DNA of 64,000 bases, taken from Rhizobium sp. 18065. Its GTDB lineage: Bacteria; Pseudomonadota; Alphaproteobacteria; Rhizobiales; Rhizobiaceae. The notes beneath the pieces were generated by a model. It made no database searches. It saw only the letters and a program-made list of their open reading frames with translations, and was not told where the DNA came from. The stretch covers positions 372,001 to 436,000 of the forward strand of contig NZ_CACSJP010000002.1 in assembly GCF_902706095.1 (NCBI RefSeq), written 5' to 3'. A program made the translations under genes and the position numbers. Of this stretch, positions 27,906 through 37,110 are shown piece after piece (position 1 is the first letter of the stretch; each line of letters opens with the position of its first letter).

Positions 27906-28922
27906 ATGAGCGCCGAACAACGGACCGATCGTGACGAGATCAGCCAGGCCTTGCAGACAATTCTTGCCAGCCAGACATTCTCGCGGTCAGAGCGTTTGCG
28001 CTCATTCCTGAAATTTGTTGTCGAAATGGAACAACTTGGCCGGGGTCATCAGCTGAAGGGTTACACCATTGGGATAGACGTCTTCAGCCGCGACGAAGCC
28101 TTCGATCCGGGAACCGATCCCTTGGTTCGTGTCCAGGCCGGTAAACTCCGGCGCCTTCTCAACCAGTTTTATGCCGATGAAGGGCGCAACCATCAGCTCC
28201 GCATCCGGATTCCACTGGGTGGCTATGTGCCATTGTACGAACGCGCAGCCTCCGTTCGCCGCAGCGCAAGCGAGGCAAGCAGCATCGCGGACCAGTCCGC
28301 AGGAGCAGACAAGTGCGCACTGGCCACGCTGTCCAGCCCGAGCCCGATACTGCACCTGGTTCGAGAATTGCCGCGCCTGTTCTTTGAAGTCGATCCAGCC
28401 AGCGACTGGCGTGGCGACATTTTCTGCAAAGCGGTTCGCCTTTGGGCAGACCGCCTCTGGGGCGTTTCGCTGGCCGCCATTGGCGATACGCCGGAGCAGG
28501 GATCAGAGCTTCAGTCAGGGAATACCACGGACCTTTTCTTTGTCCTGGAGGTCAAGATCAATCACCACGACGGCTCAATCCAGATCAAGCTGCGCCACAT
28601 CGCCTCCGGCCAGACACTCGCGGAGGAAACCCATCCGCAAAACGTATCAGGCACCGTCCTGCAGCTCGGCGCCCTGGCAAACCAGTATACCGGCTCAACG
28701 CTGACGCTCCCCGGGCATCTCTATCAATTTTGCCACGCCAGCAATCTCTCAAGCCAACTCATGCAATGCCTTGACGCCACCTACCGTTACGCCTTGCTGC
28801 GCACCGACGACGCCTATCAGCAAGCCAGGAGCCACCAGCAACGTTGGGTGGGGCTTCGCGGGCAACATGACATCGTCACCGAAATTCCCAAGCTTCTTGC
28901 GCTCACCGCTTATCGTGGCTGA
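27906..28922 (+). CDS. Hypothetical protein with a CadC/adenylate cyclase-type N-terminal domain
   Basis: A 338-residue protein of unknown role. Residues about 15-115 match a widespread N-terminal domain of signalling proteins, with the pattern SRSERLRSFLKFVVE, LKGYTIGIDVF.RDEAFDPGTDPLVRVQAGKLRRLLNQFY and RIRIPLGGYVPLYE; this part probably adopts a winged-helix-like fold. In larger proteins it precedes TPR or cyclase regions, but here about 220 unrecognised residues follow, with no membrane helix. GGAGAAGC lies before the ATG. The gene is alone; its 3' neighbour is a MerR-type regulator 224 bases away. Confidence 0.7.
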   Translation: MSAEQRTDRDEISQALQTILASQTFSRSERLRSFLKFVVEMEQLGRGHQLKGYTIGIDVFSRDEAFDPGTDPLVRVQAGKLRRLLNQFYADEGRNHQLRIRIPLGGYVPLYERAASVRRSASEASSIADQSAGADKCALATLSSPSPILHLVRELPRLFFEVDPASDWRGDIFCKAVRLWADRLWGVSLAAIGDTPEQGSELQSGNTTDLFFVLEVKINHHDGSIQIKLRHIASGQTLAEETHPQNVSGTVLQLGALANQYTGSTLTLPGHLYQFCHASNLSSQLMQCLDATYRYALLRTDDAYQQARSHQQRWVGLRGQHDIVTEIPKLLALTAYRG

Positions 28923-29146
28923 AACGAAGCGGTCGCGCATATCTCCCTGCGACGCGTAAAATCGACTGAACTTGCTTCACCAAGCGTTACAGCCGCAGAG
29001 ATTTATTTATTTCGGCGAAAAGTAATATAAATATAGCGTCAGATCACCGGAGCAGTGTCTGCAAACGGCGCTGCAGTTGATCAGCATACGAAGGAGCGTT
29101 GGGGATAAAGCAGCAGACGAGCGACACGCTGGGGACGGGAGGAGTC

Positions 29147-29839
29147 ATGGCGAACGGTCCGAAACATCTGCATAAAATCGAAAAATCGACCGGACGCATG
29201 CGGGATGACAGGATTGTCCTGCCCGATATCGTATTGCCACCCACTGTAACATCCGATCCCGTTGCGATCGCCGACATGGCCGAGCTTTTCGGCATCACCC
29301 ATCGGACGCTTCATTTCTACGAGGAAAAAGGCCTGATCGGCGCCAGTCGCATGGGCTTGATGCGCGTCTACGGCCAATCCGATGTGGCACGCATGGCAGT
29401 CATCAACACATGCCGTGAAGTCGGCATGCCGATATCTGTCATTCAGGATCTGTTCGAGCGGCTGGCCACAGCCAAGTCCCGAACGGAGGCGAATGGGCTG
29501 CTGGAAGAAGCGCTGACGACACGGCGACGAGAGCTGACCGCAAGCCTATCCACCATCCACCGGCAATTGCAGCAGGTCAACACACTGCTGGCAAACGAAG
29601 GTGCGGCTACATCTGAGCGAGGCACCCTTAAAACGCAAACGGTGGACCTGTCCGATATTGAGTATCGTTGCCTTCGTCTCATGGCGGAGGGACACACAAC
29701 GAGCCGCATCGCGAGGAGCTTCGAAATGAAACATGACGAGGTGAGCGAGATCGAAAACGGTCTCATCCTAAAGATCGGCGCGCAAAACCGCTTCCAGGCC
29801 ATTGCCAAGGCGGTCTTGCTCGGAATGATCGCCAGTTGA
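29147..29839 (+). CDS. MerR-type regulator with a C-terminal LuxR-like helix-turn-helix
   Basis: A 230-residue regulator with two likely DNA-binding parts. A MerR winged helix lies at about residues 40-108 (IADMAELFGITHRTLHFYEEKGLIGASRMGLMRVYGQSDVARMAVI), a coiled-coil dimerisation region follows (about 115-165), and the C-terminus (about 170-230; LSDIEYRCLRLMAEGHTTSRIARSFEMKHDEV....LILKIGAQNRFQAIAKAVLLG) has the pattern of a LuxR/FixJ helix-turn-helix. No cysteine set for metal binding is seen. The ATG at 29147 follows GGGAGGAG; an earlier TTG at 29099 with AAGGAG is a real alternative. Confidence 0.82.
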   Translation: MANGPKHLHKIEKSTGRMRDDRIVLPDIVLPPTVTSDPVAIADMAELFGITHRTLHFYEEKGLIGASRMGLMRVYGQSDVARMAVINTCREVGMPISVIQDLFERLATAKSRTEANGLLEEALTTRRRELTASLSTIHRQLQQVNTLLANEGAATSERGTLKTQTVDLSDIEYRCLRLMAEGHTTSRIARSFEMKHDEVSEIENGLILKIGAQNRFQAIAKAVLLGMIAS

Positions 29840-29948
29840 TCTGCTTTCGACAGGATCTTGCCGGATATCAAAGATGGAGGAGATGTAACGGGACAGACTG
29901 AGCTTTGATTGTTAGGCCGGACCATCGACAACAACTGGACCGATCCCC

Positions 29949-30464
29949 ATGCCCTCGATGCTTTCTCGTTACGCCACGCCATTCACCACCGGCCTGTTTC
30001 TCGTCTCGTTGATATCGGGCATTGCCCTGTTCTTCCATTGGGGTACTGCCGCCTTCCGCGAAATGCACGAATGGCTGAGCATGGTTCTGATCCTGCCCTT
30101 CGTCCTTCACGTCTGGAAGAACTGGCGACCATTCCTGATGTATTTCAAGCGCCTGCAGATGGCGCTCGCCCTCTCTATTTGTCTGATCGCCGGCCTGATC
30201 TTCGCATGGCCGGCAATCACCGGCACAAGCGGCCAGGCAGGCGGTAATCCGGCATTTGCCATGGCAGGCATCGTCACCGGCGGCACGCCATCGCAGCTCG
30301 CGCCTCTTCTCGGTCAAAGCGAGGAAACGGTTGTCGCCAAGCTCAAGGAACAGGGCTTTTCCGCTGCCGAACCCGGCAGGAAGCTGGAAGAGATCGCCAC
30401 GGCGTCGGGCAAGCAACCAATCGAAATGATGGCAGCACTCGCCGCCATGCGCGTCAACCCATAG
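29949..30464 (+). CDS. DUF4405 membrane protein
   Basis: A 171-residue inner-membrane protein. Three hydrophobic helices lie in the first 95 residues, and His residues in the segments FFHWGTAAFREMHEWL and LPFVLHVWKNW are spaced as in cytochrome b-like DUF4405 proteins, so haem binding is possible. The C-terminal half is soluble and contains SQLAPLLGQSEETVVAKLKEQGFSAAEPG. There is no clear ribosome binding site before the ATG. No partner gene lies beside it; the gene downstream is convergent. Confidence 0.75.
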   Translation: MPSMLSRYATPFTTGLFLVSLISGIALFFHWGTAAFREMHEWLSMVLILPFVLHVWKNWRPFLMYFKRLQMALALSICLIAGLIFAWPAITGTSGQAGGNPAFAMAGIVTGGTPSQLAPLLGQSEETVVAKLKEQGFSAAEPGRKLEEIATASGKQPIEMMAALAAMRVNP

Positions 30465-30491
30465 AGCTTTTCCAGGCACCGAAGCTGGCGC

Positions 30492-31622
30492 TCATCGAAC
30501 GATGGTGAGCGTCTCCGCCGCACGGGTGACGGCGGTATAAAGCCAGCGCTCGCGCGTATCGCGAAACGCCCAGCTCTCATCGAACAAGACGACATTGTTC
30601 CACTGCGAACCCTGCGCCTTGTGCACCGTCAGGGCATAGCCATAGTCGAACTCGTCATACCTCTTGCGCGTCGTCCACGGCACTTCAGTCTCGATATCCT
30701 CGAACGCCGCCTTGAGCAGCTTGATCTTGGCCGCCCCGCGATCCATATCGTCGTCTTCCGGCTTGATCAGCAGATTGATGCCCGGTTTCACGGTTTCCCG
30801 CGACGATGTCATGACCTGCCAGAGTGAGCCGTTGAGCAAGCCCTTGACCTGATCGTTGCGCAAGCACACCAGCTTGTCGCCCGCTTGCGGATACTCGACG
30901 GTAAAACCCTTCAGTTCGCGCAGGCGCTTGTTGTAGCGGCGGCGCGTCTTGTTGGTCCCGACCAGAACCTGGTCGGCCTCAAGCACCAGTTCCTGATTGA
31001 CTTCGTTCTTCGAGATGACCCGCGCGGTCGATCCGTAGTCGCCATACATGATCTCCTTGCCCTCACGGATGTGCATGGCAAGCTGAATGATCGGATTGTC
31101 GCGCGCCTGGCGATGAATATCCGTCAGGAGATAGTCCGGCTCCTGTTCGGTGAAGTAACCGCCACCGGTTACCGGCGGCAACTGTCCAGGGTCCCCCAGC
31201 ACCAGGATCGGCGTGCCGAAGCTCATCAGGTCGCGGCCAAGCTGCTCATCGACCATGGAGCATTCGTCGATGACGATCATCGCCGCCTTGGCGAGCGGGC
31301 TCTGCCGATTGATCGAGAACATCGGCGCGATCGAGGTCTTGCCAGTCTCCTCGTCCTCGACAGCCTCTTCGCCGCGCGGCCGGTAGATCAGCGAATGGAT
31401 GGTCCGGGCATTGGATGCGCCGCGCGTCCGCAGCACCTGGGCTGCCTTGCCGGTGAAGGCGGCGAAAAGCACATCACCGTCGACATGCTCGGCGAAATGT
31501 TTCGCAAGCGTCGTCTTACCGGTCCCGGCATAGCCGAAGAGCCGGAAAACCGGCGACTTGCCCTCTTTCAGCCATTTGGAAACGGCCTTCAGGGCTTCAT
31601 CTTGTTGCGGGGCAAATTGCAT
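30492..31622 (-). CDS. Small SF1B helicase of the Dda/RecD2-like type
   Basis: A 376-residue ATP-dependent DNA helicase. Walker A is GYAGTGKTT near residue 29, motif Ia-like AFTGKAAQVLR, Walker B VIDECSMVD near 116, motif III GDPGQLPPV and, near the C-terminus, DYGYALTVHKAQGSQWNNV (UvrD_C_2 / motif V-VI) and YTAVTRAAETLTIV. It lacks the N-terminal domains of RecD and RecD2 and is comparable in size to phage T4 Dda. It probably works in replication fork or recombination repair; its partner is not known. The gene stands alone, 27 bases from the convergent DUF4405 gene. Confidence 0.88.
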   Translation of the reverse strand: MQFAPQQDEALKAVSKWLKEGKSPVFRLFGYAGTGKTTLAKHFAEHVDGDVLFAAFTGKAAQVLRTRGASNARTIHSLIYRPRGEEAVEDEETGKTSIAPMFSINRQSPLAKAAMIVIDECSMVDEQLGRDLMSFGTPILVLGDPGQLPPVTGGGYFTEQEPDYLLTDIHRQARDNPIIQLAMHIREGKEIMYGDYGSTARVISKNEVNQELVLEADQVLVGTNKTRRRYNKRLRELKGFTVEYPQAGDKLVCLRNDQVKGLLNGSLWQVMTSSRETVKPGINLLIKPEDDDMDRGAAKIKLLKAAFEDIETEVPWTTRKRYDEFDYGYALTVHKAQGSQWNNVVLFDESWAFRDTRERWLYTAVTRAAETLTIVR

Positions 31623-31694
31623 GGCCTAGGCATGCGCGGATTCGAGCCTTGATTGCAAGCCAAAAGGCCGGGCAAGCAGAACAAAGAGTGGACA

Positions 31695-32069
31695 TCAGAC
31701 GCCAAGCGGGTCGTTTGCCAACTGGATCGGGCTGCCATGCGGTGTGGCTTCCGCCGCGCGCTGCCAGCTCTTCTGCAACGCCAGAACCATCTGGGCATCG
31801 GCCACGCCCTTGTCGACCAGAAGTGCCGTCAATGCTGCAACCCAGGCATCGAAATAGTCGGAACCATCCGCCGCCCGCTCCGGCTTCTGTACCTCGCCCG
31901 ACAGGCACTGCGCCCATTCACGCCATTCGAAAAGTCCGCGCTCATGCAGGTGTACGGTGAGCGCGAATGCCTGGGCGTGCCATGGCTCGCCAAACACCGG
32001 ATCGCCTTCGGCGGATTTTGGCAGGCCTGGAGATTGCGACACAGGCGACGAGGTTTCACACGCGCTCAA
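31695..32069 (-). CDS. Nitrile hydratase accessory protein (activator)
   Basis: A 124-residue protein of the family that binds the nitrile hydratase alpha subunit and helps insert the metal. It shows GEPWHAQAFALTVHLHERGLFEWREWAQ and the YFDAWVAALTALLVDKG segment of the family. The TTG at 32069, which overlaps the end of the beta-subunit gene by 14 bases and has GGAGAG upstream, is the best start; an ATG at 32090 would deepen the overlap. Third gene of the operon, after alpha and beta. Confidence 0.85.
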   Translation of the reverse strand: MSACETSSPVSQSPGLPKSAEGDPVFGEPWHAQAFALTVHLHERGLFEWREWAQCLSGEVQKPERAADGSDYFDAWVAALTALLVDKGVADAQMVLALQKSWQRAAEATPHGSPIQLANDPLGV

Positions 32070-32715
32070 GATAGCTCTCCCACGCATCAATGGAAATCGT
32101 CAGGGAAGGATCAGCCCCCTCGCCCCAGATTTCCTCACCGGTGAAGACGACCGTGTAGACCCACTGCGGATTCTCGCCGTTGCAATGCGCATTGTCATCC
32201 GGGAAAACAAAGCCGCCCTGCACGGCCTCGACAACACCCGACTTGGCGCGGGCGTAACGCGGCAGGCGCGTATGACCGAGCGGGTGGAAATTCTTCGTCC
32301 TGACCCGATCACCCACCGAAAAGACCGCCGCCGTTTGAACCGGACGATCGCAGGGACCACCGTGGGCCAGAACACCGGCGACCATATCCGCCTTCAGCAC
32401 GCGTTTTGGCTGGGTGCCTTGTGCAATATGCTGCCCCGACAACAATTCCTCGCGGCTAGCAAACCCATGCCGCTCCAGCAATGTGTCGATGCCGCGGATC
32501 CACACCTCGTAGTAGCTTGCCGCAAGGTACTCGGCCGGTGGGATGCTTTCCCGCGCATGCCGGCTTTCGTCGATTGTCCAGGCTCCGAAGGCACCACAGG
32601 AGAGCGTGATGCCGAGCGCTCGCTTTTCCCATTCGGCATGGAAATAGGGTTCGTTCCGTTCCGGGGCGATCGGGCCGAACCCCATCTGGCCGCCGAGATC
32701 ATGCGGGCCGTTCAT
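32056..32715 (-). CDS. nthB: Nitrile hydratase beta subunit
   Basis: The 219-residue beta subunit; with alpha it converts nitriles to amides in the cytoplasm. It begins [16 protein letters not shown], the invariant start of the family, and has [25 protein letters not shown] and, in the C-terminal SH3-like barrel, [29 protein letters not shown] followed by [17 protein letters not shown]. The ATG overlaps the alpha-subunit stop by four bases (ATGA). Confidence 0.96.
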   Translation of the reverse strand: MNGPHDLGGQMGFGPIAPERNEPYFHAEWEKRALGITLSCGAFGAWTIDESRHARESIPPAEYLAASYYEVWIRGIDTLLERHGFASREELLSGQHIAQGTQPKRVLKADMVAGVLAHGGPCDRPVQTAAVFSVGDRVRTKNFHPLGHTRLPRYARAKSGVVEAVQGGFVFPDDNAHCNGENPQWVYTVVFTGEEIWGEGADPSLTISIDAWESYLERV

Positions 32716-33353
32716 CGGATATCCTCCGGCACAAGCGCAAGACCAGTTCCGATCATCGCATCGCGGGTGACGAGATCAGCCAGTTGCTCTTCGCTGAAGC
32801 CCTCCGTGCCGACCGGCCGCAAGGGCACCACCAGGTATCGCAGTTCTGCGGTTGAATCCCAGACACGGATTTTGACGCCATCCGGCAGGCTGAAGCCAAA
32901 CTCTTGCAACACGCCGCGCGGATCAATCACCGCGCGCGACCGATAGGCCGGCGCCTTGTACCACACCGGCGGAAGCCCGAGCACCGCCCACGGATAACAG
33001 GAGCACAGCGTGCAGACGACCATGTTGTGGCACTCGGGCGTGTTGAACACGGCACGCATATGCTCGCCCTGCCGACCGGCGAAGCCCAGACTGGCGATGG
33101 CAGCGGTTGCATCCGCTTTCAGCCATTCCGCAAAAGCCCGATCGCTCCACGCTTTCGCAACGACCTTTGCACCGTTGCGTGGCCCGACCTTCGTCTCATA
33201 GGTATCGACAATCGCATCGATCGCTGCCGGATCAATCAATCCCTTGTCCGTCAGCAAGGTCTCCAGCGCCTTCACCCGCGCCTGCATGTCTGAATACTGA
33301 TTGTCATGGTGATGATCGCCATGATCGTCGGAATGGTCGTGATCGTGAACCAA
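32712..33353 (-). CDS. nthA: Nitrile hydratase alpha subunit, cobalt type
   Basis: The catalytic 213-residue subunit. The metal site is VCTLCSC with Cys114, Cys117 and Cys119; the Thr after the first Cys marks the cobalt-type (iron enzymes have Ser there). Family segments [35 protein letters not shown] and [11 protein letters not shown] are present. The N-terminus, from the TTG at 33353, is strikingly rich in His and Asp (seven His in the first 16 residues), which may bind metal. GGGAGA precedes the TTG by six bases. No amidase or cobalt transporter gene is adjacent. Confidence 0.93.
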   Translation of the reverse strand: MVHDHDHSDDHGDHHHDNQYSDMQARVKALETLLTDKGLIDPAAIDAIVDTYETKVGPRNGAKVVAKAWSDRAFAEWLKADATAAIASLGFAGRQGEHMRAVFNTPECHNMVVCTLCSCYPWAVLGLPPVWYKAPAYRSRAVIDPRGVLQEFGFSLPDGVKIRVWDSTAELRYLVVPLRPVGTEGFSEEQLADLVTRDAMIGTGLALVPEDIR

Positions 33354-33433
33354 GGACGGTCTCCCAGAGGATTGTACGAACAGCTTAAGCGCCTGGAATC
33401 GGTATGCCAAGCACTTGGAAGTGCCGGCCAATA

Positions 33434-34222
33434 TCAATTTGCCGCCGGCAAGGCCTTGCCGATATCCCCCTTCAGCAGATGCTCGAAAGGCGCAGGCTCA
33501 AGCCGGCCGGGCGCTGCAAATGGATTGGAAAAAGCGAAGATGAAGAACAGGATGACGCCGGAATAGGCACCGAACATCGACAGCAGGGCAATATGCGTGC
33601 GCGTTGGTCGATAGACATAAAAGGGAGCGGCAACGCAGATCAGGCCAATCAATGCCGGCGCCCAGAACAGGCCGGCAAACCTGCCGAGCGACGGCGCCTC
33701 GCGCGTCTGCCGAAATCCGGCAACATCCGTGATGCGTTGGCGCATATGCTGGGCAAGGTAACGCTGGCGATCGCTCGACGGCTCCAGGTCGAGCAGGATG
33801 TTGTAGGCCTTGTCCCATTCGCTCCAGGCAGATGCCGACAGCCCTTGCCTCTTCGCCAGCAGTTGCCATTCCTCATCAACCACCAGCGCGACATATTGCG
33901 CCAGGTGCTGCTGGACAGGAATCACTGCCGGTCCACCATACCGCCCCGCATCATTGAAGACATCGGAAATCGCCACGGCCTCCTGCGTCAGGACCCTTCG
34001 GATATCCTTGTAGTCGTCGAGTTCCTGGGCATAGACGAGTGCGAGAATGAGCCCATGCAACGCCGCCACGCGAACGGCCACCGTGCTGGCGGCATCATGC
34101 GTACGATCCCCTTCGTCGCCGCTGGTCAGAAGCAGGCGCGCCAGAAATGAGCTCCCGAGAACGAGCCCGATGGAGCCCAGAACGAAGCCAAAGCCGACAA
34201 AACCGGAAAGAACAAAATCCAT
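33434..34222 (-). CDS. Bestrophin-like (DUF4239) membrane protein
   Basis: A 262-residue inner-membrane protein with two hydrophobic helices at the N-terminus (about 5-28 and 50-66) and two near the C-terminus (about 185-205 and 215-235), separated by a helical cytoplasmic domain. The pattern [40 protein letters not shown] is characteristic of DUF4239, a family compared with bestrophin chloride channels. The role is unknown. It is 81 bases upstream of the nitrile hydratase genes on the same strand, with no sign of functional linkage. Confidence 0.75.
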   Translation of the reverse strand: MDFVLSGFVGFGFVLGSIGLVLGSSFLARLLLTSGDEGDRTHDAASTVAVRVAALHGLILALVYAQELDDYKDIRRVLTQEAVAISDVFNDAGRYGGPAVIPVQQHLAQYVALVVDEEWQLLAKRQGLSASAWSEWDKAYNILLDLEPSSDRQRYLAQHMRQRITDVAGFRQTREAPSLGRFAGLFWAPALIGLICVAAPFYVYRPTRTHIALLSMFGAYSGVILFFIFAFSNPFAAPGRLEPAPFEHLLKGDIGKALPAAN

Positions 34223-34266
34223 CGTGACTGCTGCACCTCATCAAAGCCAGCGACGGCCAGCTACCA

Positions 34267-34860
34267 CTACTTCAACATGGGCCAGAGACTGAGAACCAGC
34301 AAGATGGCCATGGTGATATTGAACCACTTCAGGTGCACGGGCACCGACAACCAATCCCTGAGTGCCGAGCCGAAGCCTGCCCAGGTTGAAACGCTCGGCA
34401 CATTCACTGCAGCAAATACCAGTGCGACAACCGCAACCGTCAGGGCATAATTCTGCGGATCGGGATAGACGGCCATTGCCGTCACAGCCATCACCCAGGC
34501 TTTCGGATTGACCCACTGAAAGGCCGCCGCGCCCAGGAAAGTCATGGGGTTCGCCTTGGCCTCGCCCTGCCCCAGAGAGCGGGACGTGCCGATTTTCCAG
34601 GCGATCCAGACCAGATAGAGACCGCCGGCGATCTTCAGGCCGGTATAGGCCAGGGGTACCGTCGCCAGCAGCGCCCCCAGACCAAGGCCCACCCCGAGCA
34701 GCAATGACAGGAAACCGGCACCAATCCCGAACATATGAGGAATGGTGCGACGGAAGCCGAAATTCACGCCCGAAGCAAACAGCATCATATTGTTCGGCCC
34801 TGGCGTGATGGACGTGGAGAAGGCAAAAAGAATCAACGCCAGCAGTGTGTCGATGGACAT
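34267..34860 (-). CDS. LysE/RhtB family amino acid exporter
   Basis: A 197-residue inner-membrane translocator with about six helices. The N-terminal signature FAFSTSITPGPNNMMLFASGVNFG and the central AFQWVNPKAWVMAVTA are diagnostic for the family, which exports amino acids or related solutes by proton exchange. The substrate is not predictable. The ATG at 34860 has GGGAGGA six bases upstream. Confidence 0.9.
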   Translation of the reverse strand: MSIDTLLALILFAFSTSITPGPNNMMLFASGVNFGFRRTIPHMFGIGAGFLSLLLGVGLGLGALLATVPLAYTGLKIAGGLYLVWIAWKIGTSRSLGQGEAKANPMTFLGAAAFQWVNPKAWVMAVTAMAVYPDPQNYALTVAVVALVFAAVNVPSVSTWAGFGSALRDWLSVPVHLKWFNITMAILLVLSLWPMLK

Positions 34861-35017
34861 GAATATCCTCCCGTTCATTTTTTAGGTCAGCATAACTGTC
34901 CAAACACTTGGCGCCAGCCGATCACTTGTCTCCGTGACACGAACCGACTTTGGCTGGCCAATGTTGCCAGCCCAACATTGACTGCTATCTTCGCATTCGG
35001 ATTTCAAGGAGAACGCC

Positions 35018-35863
35018 ATGAACGATCCAATCCCTACCGTCACATTTCCAGGCGGCGCAAGCGTCCCGACCATCGGTCTCGGCACCTGGATGATGGGGGA
35101 AGACAAGAGCCGCATGGAGGCGGAAATCGATGCCGTACGCCAAGCTCTCGACCTCGGCATCACGCTGATCGATACGGCGGAAATGTATGCGGATGGCGGG
35201 TCCGAGAGAATTGTCGGCGCCGCGCTGAAGGACCGTCGTGAGCGCGCCTTTCTGGTTTCCAAGGTCTTGCCATGGAATGCCAGCTTCGACGGCACGATCG
35301 AAGCGTGCGACCGCAGCCTCAAGCGCCTGGGAACCGACTATCTGGACCTCTACCTGCTGCACTGGCGTGGCGAGCATCCGCTTGCCGATACGGTTGCCGC
35401 CCTCGAAACGCTGAAAGCCAGCGGCAAGATCAGGTCCTGGGGCGTTTCCAACTTCGATATCGATGACATGGAAGAACTCTTCGAGCTGCCCGACGGCAAG
35501 AACTGTTCTGTCAACCAGGTGCTCTACAACCTCTCCCGCCGTGGCATCGAATTTGATCTGCTGCCTTGGTGCCAGGAGCGCCATATCCCGGTCATGGCCT
35601 ATTCGCCGATCGAACAAGGCCGCCTGCTCCGGCATCCGGAACTCATCCATATCGCCAACACCTACCAGGCAACACCGGCCCAGATTGCCCTTGCCTTTCT
35701 TCTGGACCGCGACAGCGTCATCCCGATCCCGAAGACAGTCAGCCTCAACCGCTTGCAGGAAAACCGGGATGCCGTGCAACTGGACATCACCGACGAGGAT
35801 TTCGACAGGCTGGATGTTGCCTTCCCGCCACCATCTCGCAAAGTTCCACTCGAAATGTTGTGA
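35018..35863 (+). CDS. Aldo/keto reductase
   Basis: A 281-residue NADPH-dependent oxidoreductase with a TIM-barrel fold. The catalytic set is visible: Asp and Tyr in LIDTAEMY, Lys in FLVSKVLPW and His in LYLLHWRG. C-terminal NADP-binding segments [10 protein letters not shown] and [16 protein letters not shown] are intact. It is of the YeaE type. The substrate is unknown. A purine-rich leader (AAGGAGAACGCC) precedes the ATG. It stands alone, 154 bases from the divergent exporter gene. Confidence 0.93.
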   Translation: MNDPIPTVTFPGGASVPTIGLGTWMMGEDKSRMEAEIDAVRQALDLGITLIDTAEMYADGGSERIVGAALKDRRERAFLVSKVLPWNASFDGTIEACDRSLKRLGTDYLDLYLLHWRGEHPLADTVAALETLKASGKIRSWGVSNFDIDDMEELFELPDGKNCSVNQVLYNLSRRGIEFDLLPWCQERHIPVMAYSPIEQGRLLRHPELIHIANTYQATPAQIALAFLLDRDSVIPIPKTVSLNRLQENRDAVQLDITDEDFDRLDVAFPPPSRKVPLEML

Positions 35864-35932
35864 GTAAGTCCCGCCTCGCAACGCTCACCGCATGGCCAGT
35901 GATTCCGGCAGCTTTACGCGAGGCATAAAGGG

Positions 35933-35952
35933 AATTAGGGCATTTCCTAATT
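35933..35952. promoter_or_regulatory. Inverted repeat upstream of the ArsR-type gene
   Basis: AATTAGG and CCTAATT flank a six-base spacer, 34 bases before the ArsR-type start codon. Seven-base perfect arms in an AT-rich setting make it a plausible operator, probably for the adjacent regulator itself. Confidence 0.45.
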
Positions 35953-35985
35953 TCCTTTTCGAGTGAAGACGAGACGGGTGTCGTG

Positions 35986-36450
35986 ATGAGCAAGAAGCAG
36001 AAGAAGGATGTCACGATCGACATCATGGATCGAGCCACCCAACGCATCTTCAATGCGCTGGCCTCGGAGCCGCGGCGTATGATCCTCGTTCATCTTTCAG
36101 GCTCAAGCCTGACCGCCGGAGAAATATCCTCCCGTTTCGACATGGCGAAACCGTCGATCTCCCAGCATCTTGCCATTCTCGAGAATGCCGGCCTGATCGA
36201 GGGCGACAAGCGCGGCCAGTTCATTCACTACAGCCTCATGCCGGATGCGTTGCGCCAGACGCTGCAAGGGTTCGCCGATCATGTGATCCCACGCATGCCG
36301 GACGAGAAGCCTAAATCCTTGCCCGATAAAGCTGCAAGGAAGCCGGGCCTGAAACCCTTGGCCGAAACACCGGAAAAACCGCCGGGGAAGCAAAAAAAGG
36401 AAGCGCCACAGCAGATGGGCCTTCTCGATCTCCTCGCCTCTCTCGACTAA
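35986..36450 (+). CDS. ArsR family transcriptional regulator with a basic C-terminal tail
   Basis: A 154-residue regulator. The winged helix covers about residues 12-90 (MDRATQRIFNALASEPRRMILVHL, LTAGEISSRFDMAKPSISQHLAILENAGLIEGDKRGQFIHYSLM). It has no metal-binding cysteines and resembles SdpR-like, metal-independent members. An unusual Lys/Pro-rich tail of about 50 residues ends in the hydrophobic GLLDLLASLD, which may be an interaction motif. The ATG at 35986 follows an adjacent in-frame GTG, so either may be used. A palindrome upstream suggests self-control. Confidence 0.85.
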   Translation: MSKKQKKDVTIDIMDRATQRIFNALASEPRRMILVHLSGSSLTAGEISSRFDMAKPSISQHLAILENAGLIEGDKRGQFIHYSLMPDALRQTLQGFADHVIPRMPDEKPKSLPDKAARKPGLKPLAETPEKPPGKQKKEAPQQMGLLDLLASLD

Positions 36451-36462
36451 AGCCTCGTGCCA

Positions 36463-36492
36463 AACGAAAACGGGCGGCCAGAGGCCGCCCGT
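36463..36492 (-). terminator. Terminator of the ilvBN transcript
   Basis: A perfect ten-pair stem, ACGGGCGGCC with GGCCGCCCGT, with a three-base loop. On the minus strand it is followed by TTTTCGTTT. It lies 28 bases past the ilvN stop and may also stop the convergent ArsR transcript. Confidence 0.85.
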
Positions 36493-36520
36493 CAAGGAAA
36501 TCCGTCCACTGTCGCAGACT

Positions 36521-37093
36521 TTACATGCCCTGCGAGCCACGGTTCATCGCAGCAATCCCGGTGCGGCAGATCTCGTTCAGGCCAAGCGGCTTCATGATCG
36601 AGACGAACTGGTCGATCTTCGACGACTTGCCAGTGATCTCGAAGATGAAATGCTCGACAGTGGCGTCAACCACCTTGGCATGGAAGGCATCGGCCAGACG
36701 CAGGGTTTCGGCGCGCATTTCGCCGGTTGAAACCACCTTCACCAGCGCCACTTCGCGCTCGATCGGGCGCTCCTGACCAAGTTCGCGTGCTCTGACCGTC
36801 AGGTCGAGAACCCGGTGAACCGGAACGATGCGTTCAAGCTGCGCCTTGATCTGCTCGAGCACGTTCGGCGTGCCGCGCGTCACGATTGTGATGCGCGACA
36901 GATGCGCCTCATGCTCGGTCTCCGAAACCGTCAGACTTTCGATGTTGTAGCCGCGTCCGGAAAACAGGCCGATGACCCGGGCCAGGACACCCGGTTCGTT
37001 GTCGACCAGAACCGAGAGCGTGTGGCTCTCGATCGCAGCTGTTTCCTTGGCGATGAAATAGGCCGAACCGGTCGGCTGAAGCTGTGCACTCAT
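36521..37093 (-). CDS. ilvN: Acetolactate synthase small (regulatory) subunit
   Basis: A 190-residue regulatory subunit that gives valine feedback control to the catalytic subunit. The N-terminal ACT domain reads HTLSVLVDNEPGVLARVIGLFSGRGYNIESLTVSETE with its characteristic NEPGVL turn, and the C-terminal part contains VALVKVVST and EITGKSSKIDQFVSIMKPLGL. The ATG at 37093 is 17 bases after the ilvB stop, so both are read from the attenuated ilvB promoter. The symbol ilvH is used by some for the same gene. Confidence 0.97.
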   Translation of the reverse strand: MSAQLQPTGSAYFIAKETAAIESHTLSVLVDNEPGVLARVIGLFSGRGYNIESLTVSETEHEAHLSRITIVTRGTPNVLEQIKAQLERIVPVHRVLDLTVRARELGQERPIEREVALVKVVSTGEMRAETLRLADAFHAKVVDATVEHFIFEITGKSSKIDQFVSIMKPLGLNEICRTGIAAMNRGSQGM

Positions 37094-37110
37094 GATCTTC
37101 AATCCTTCGG

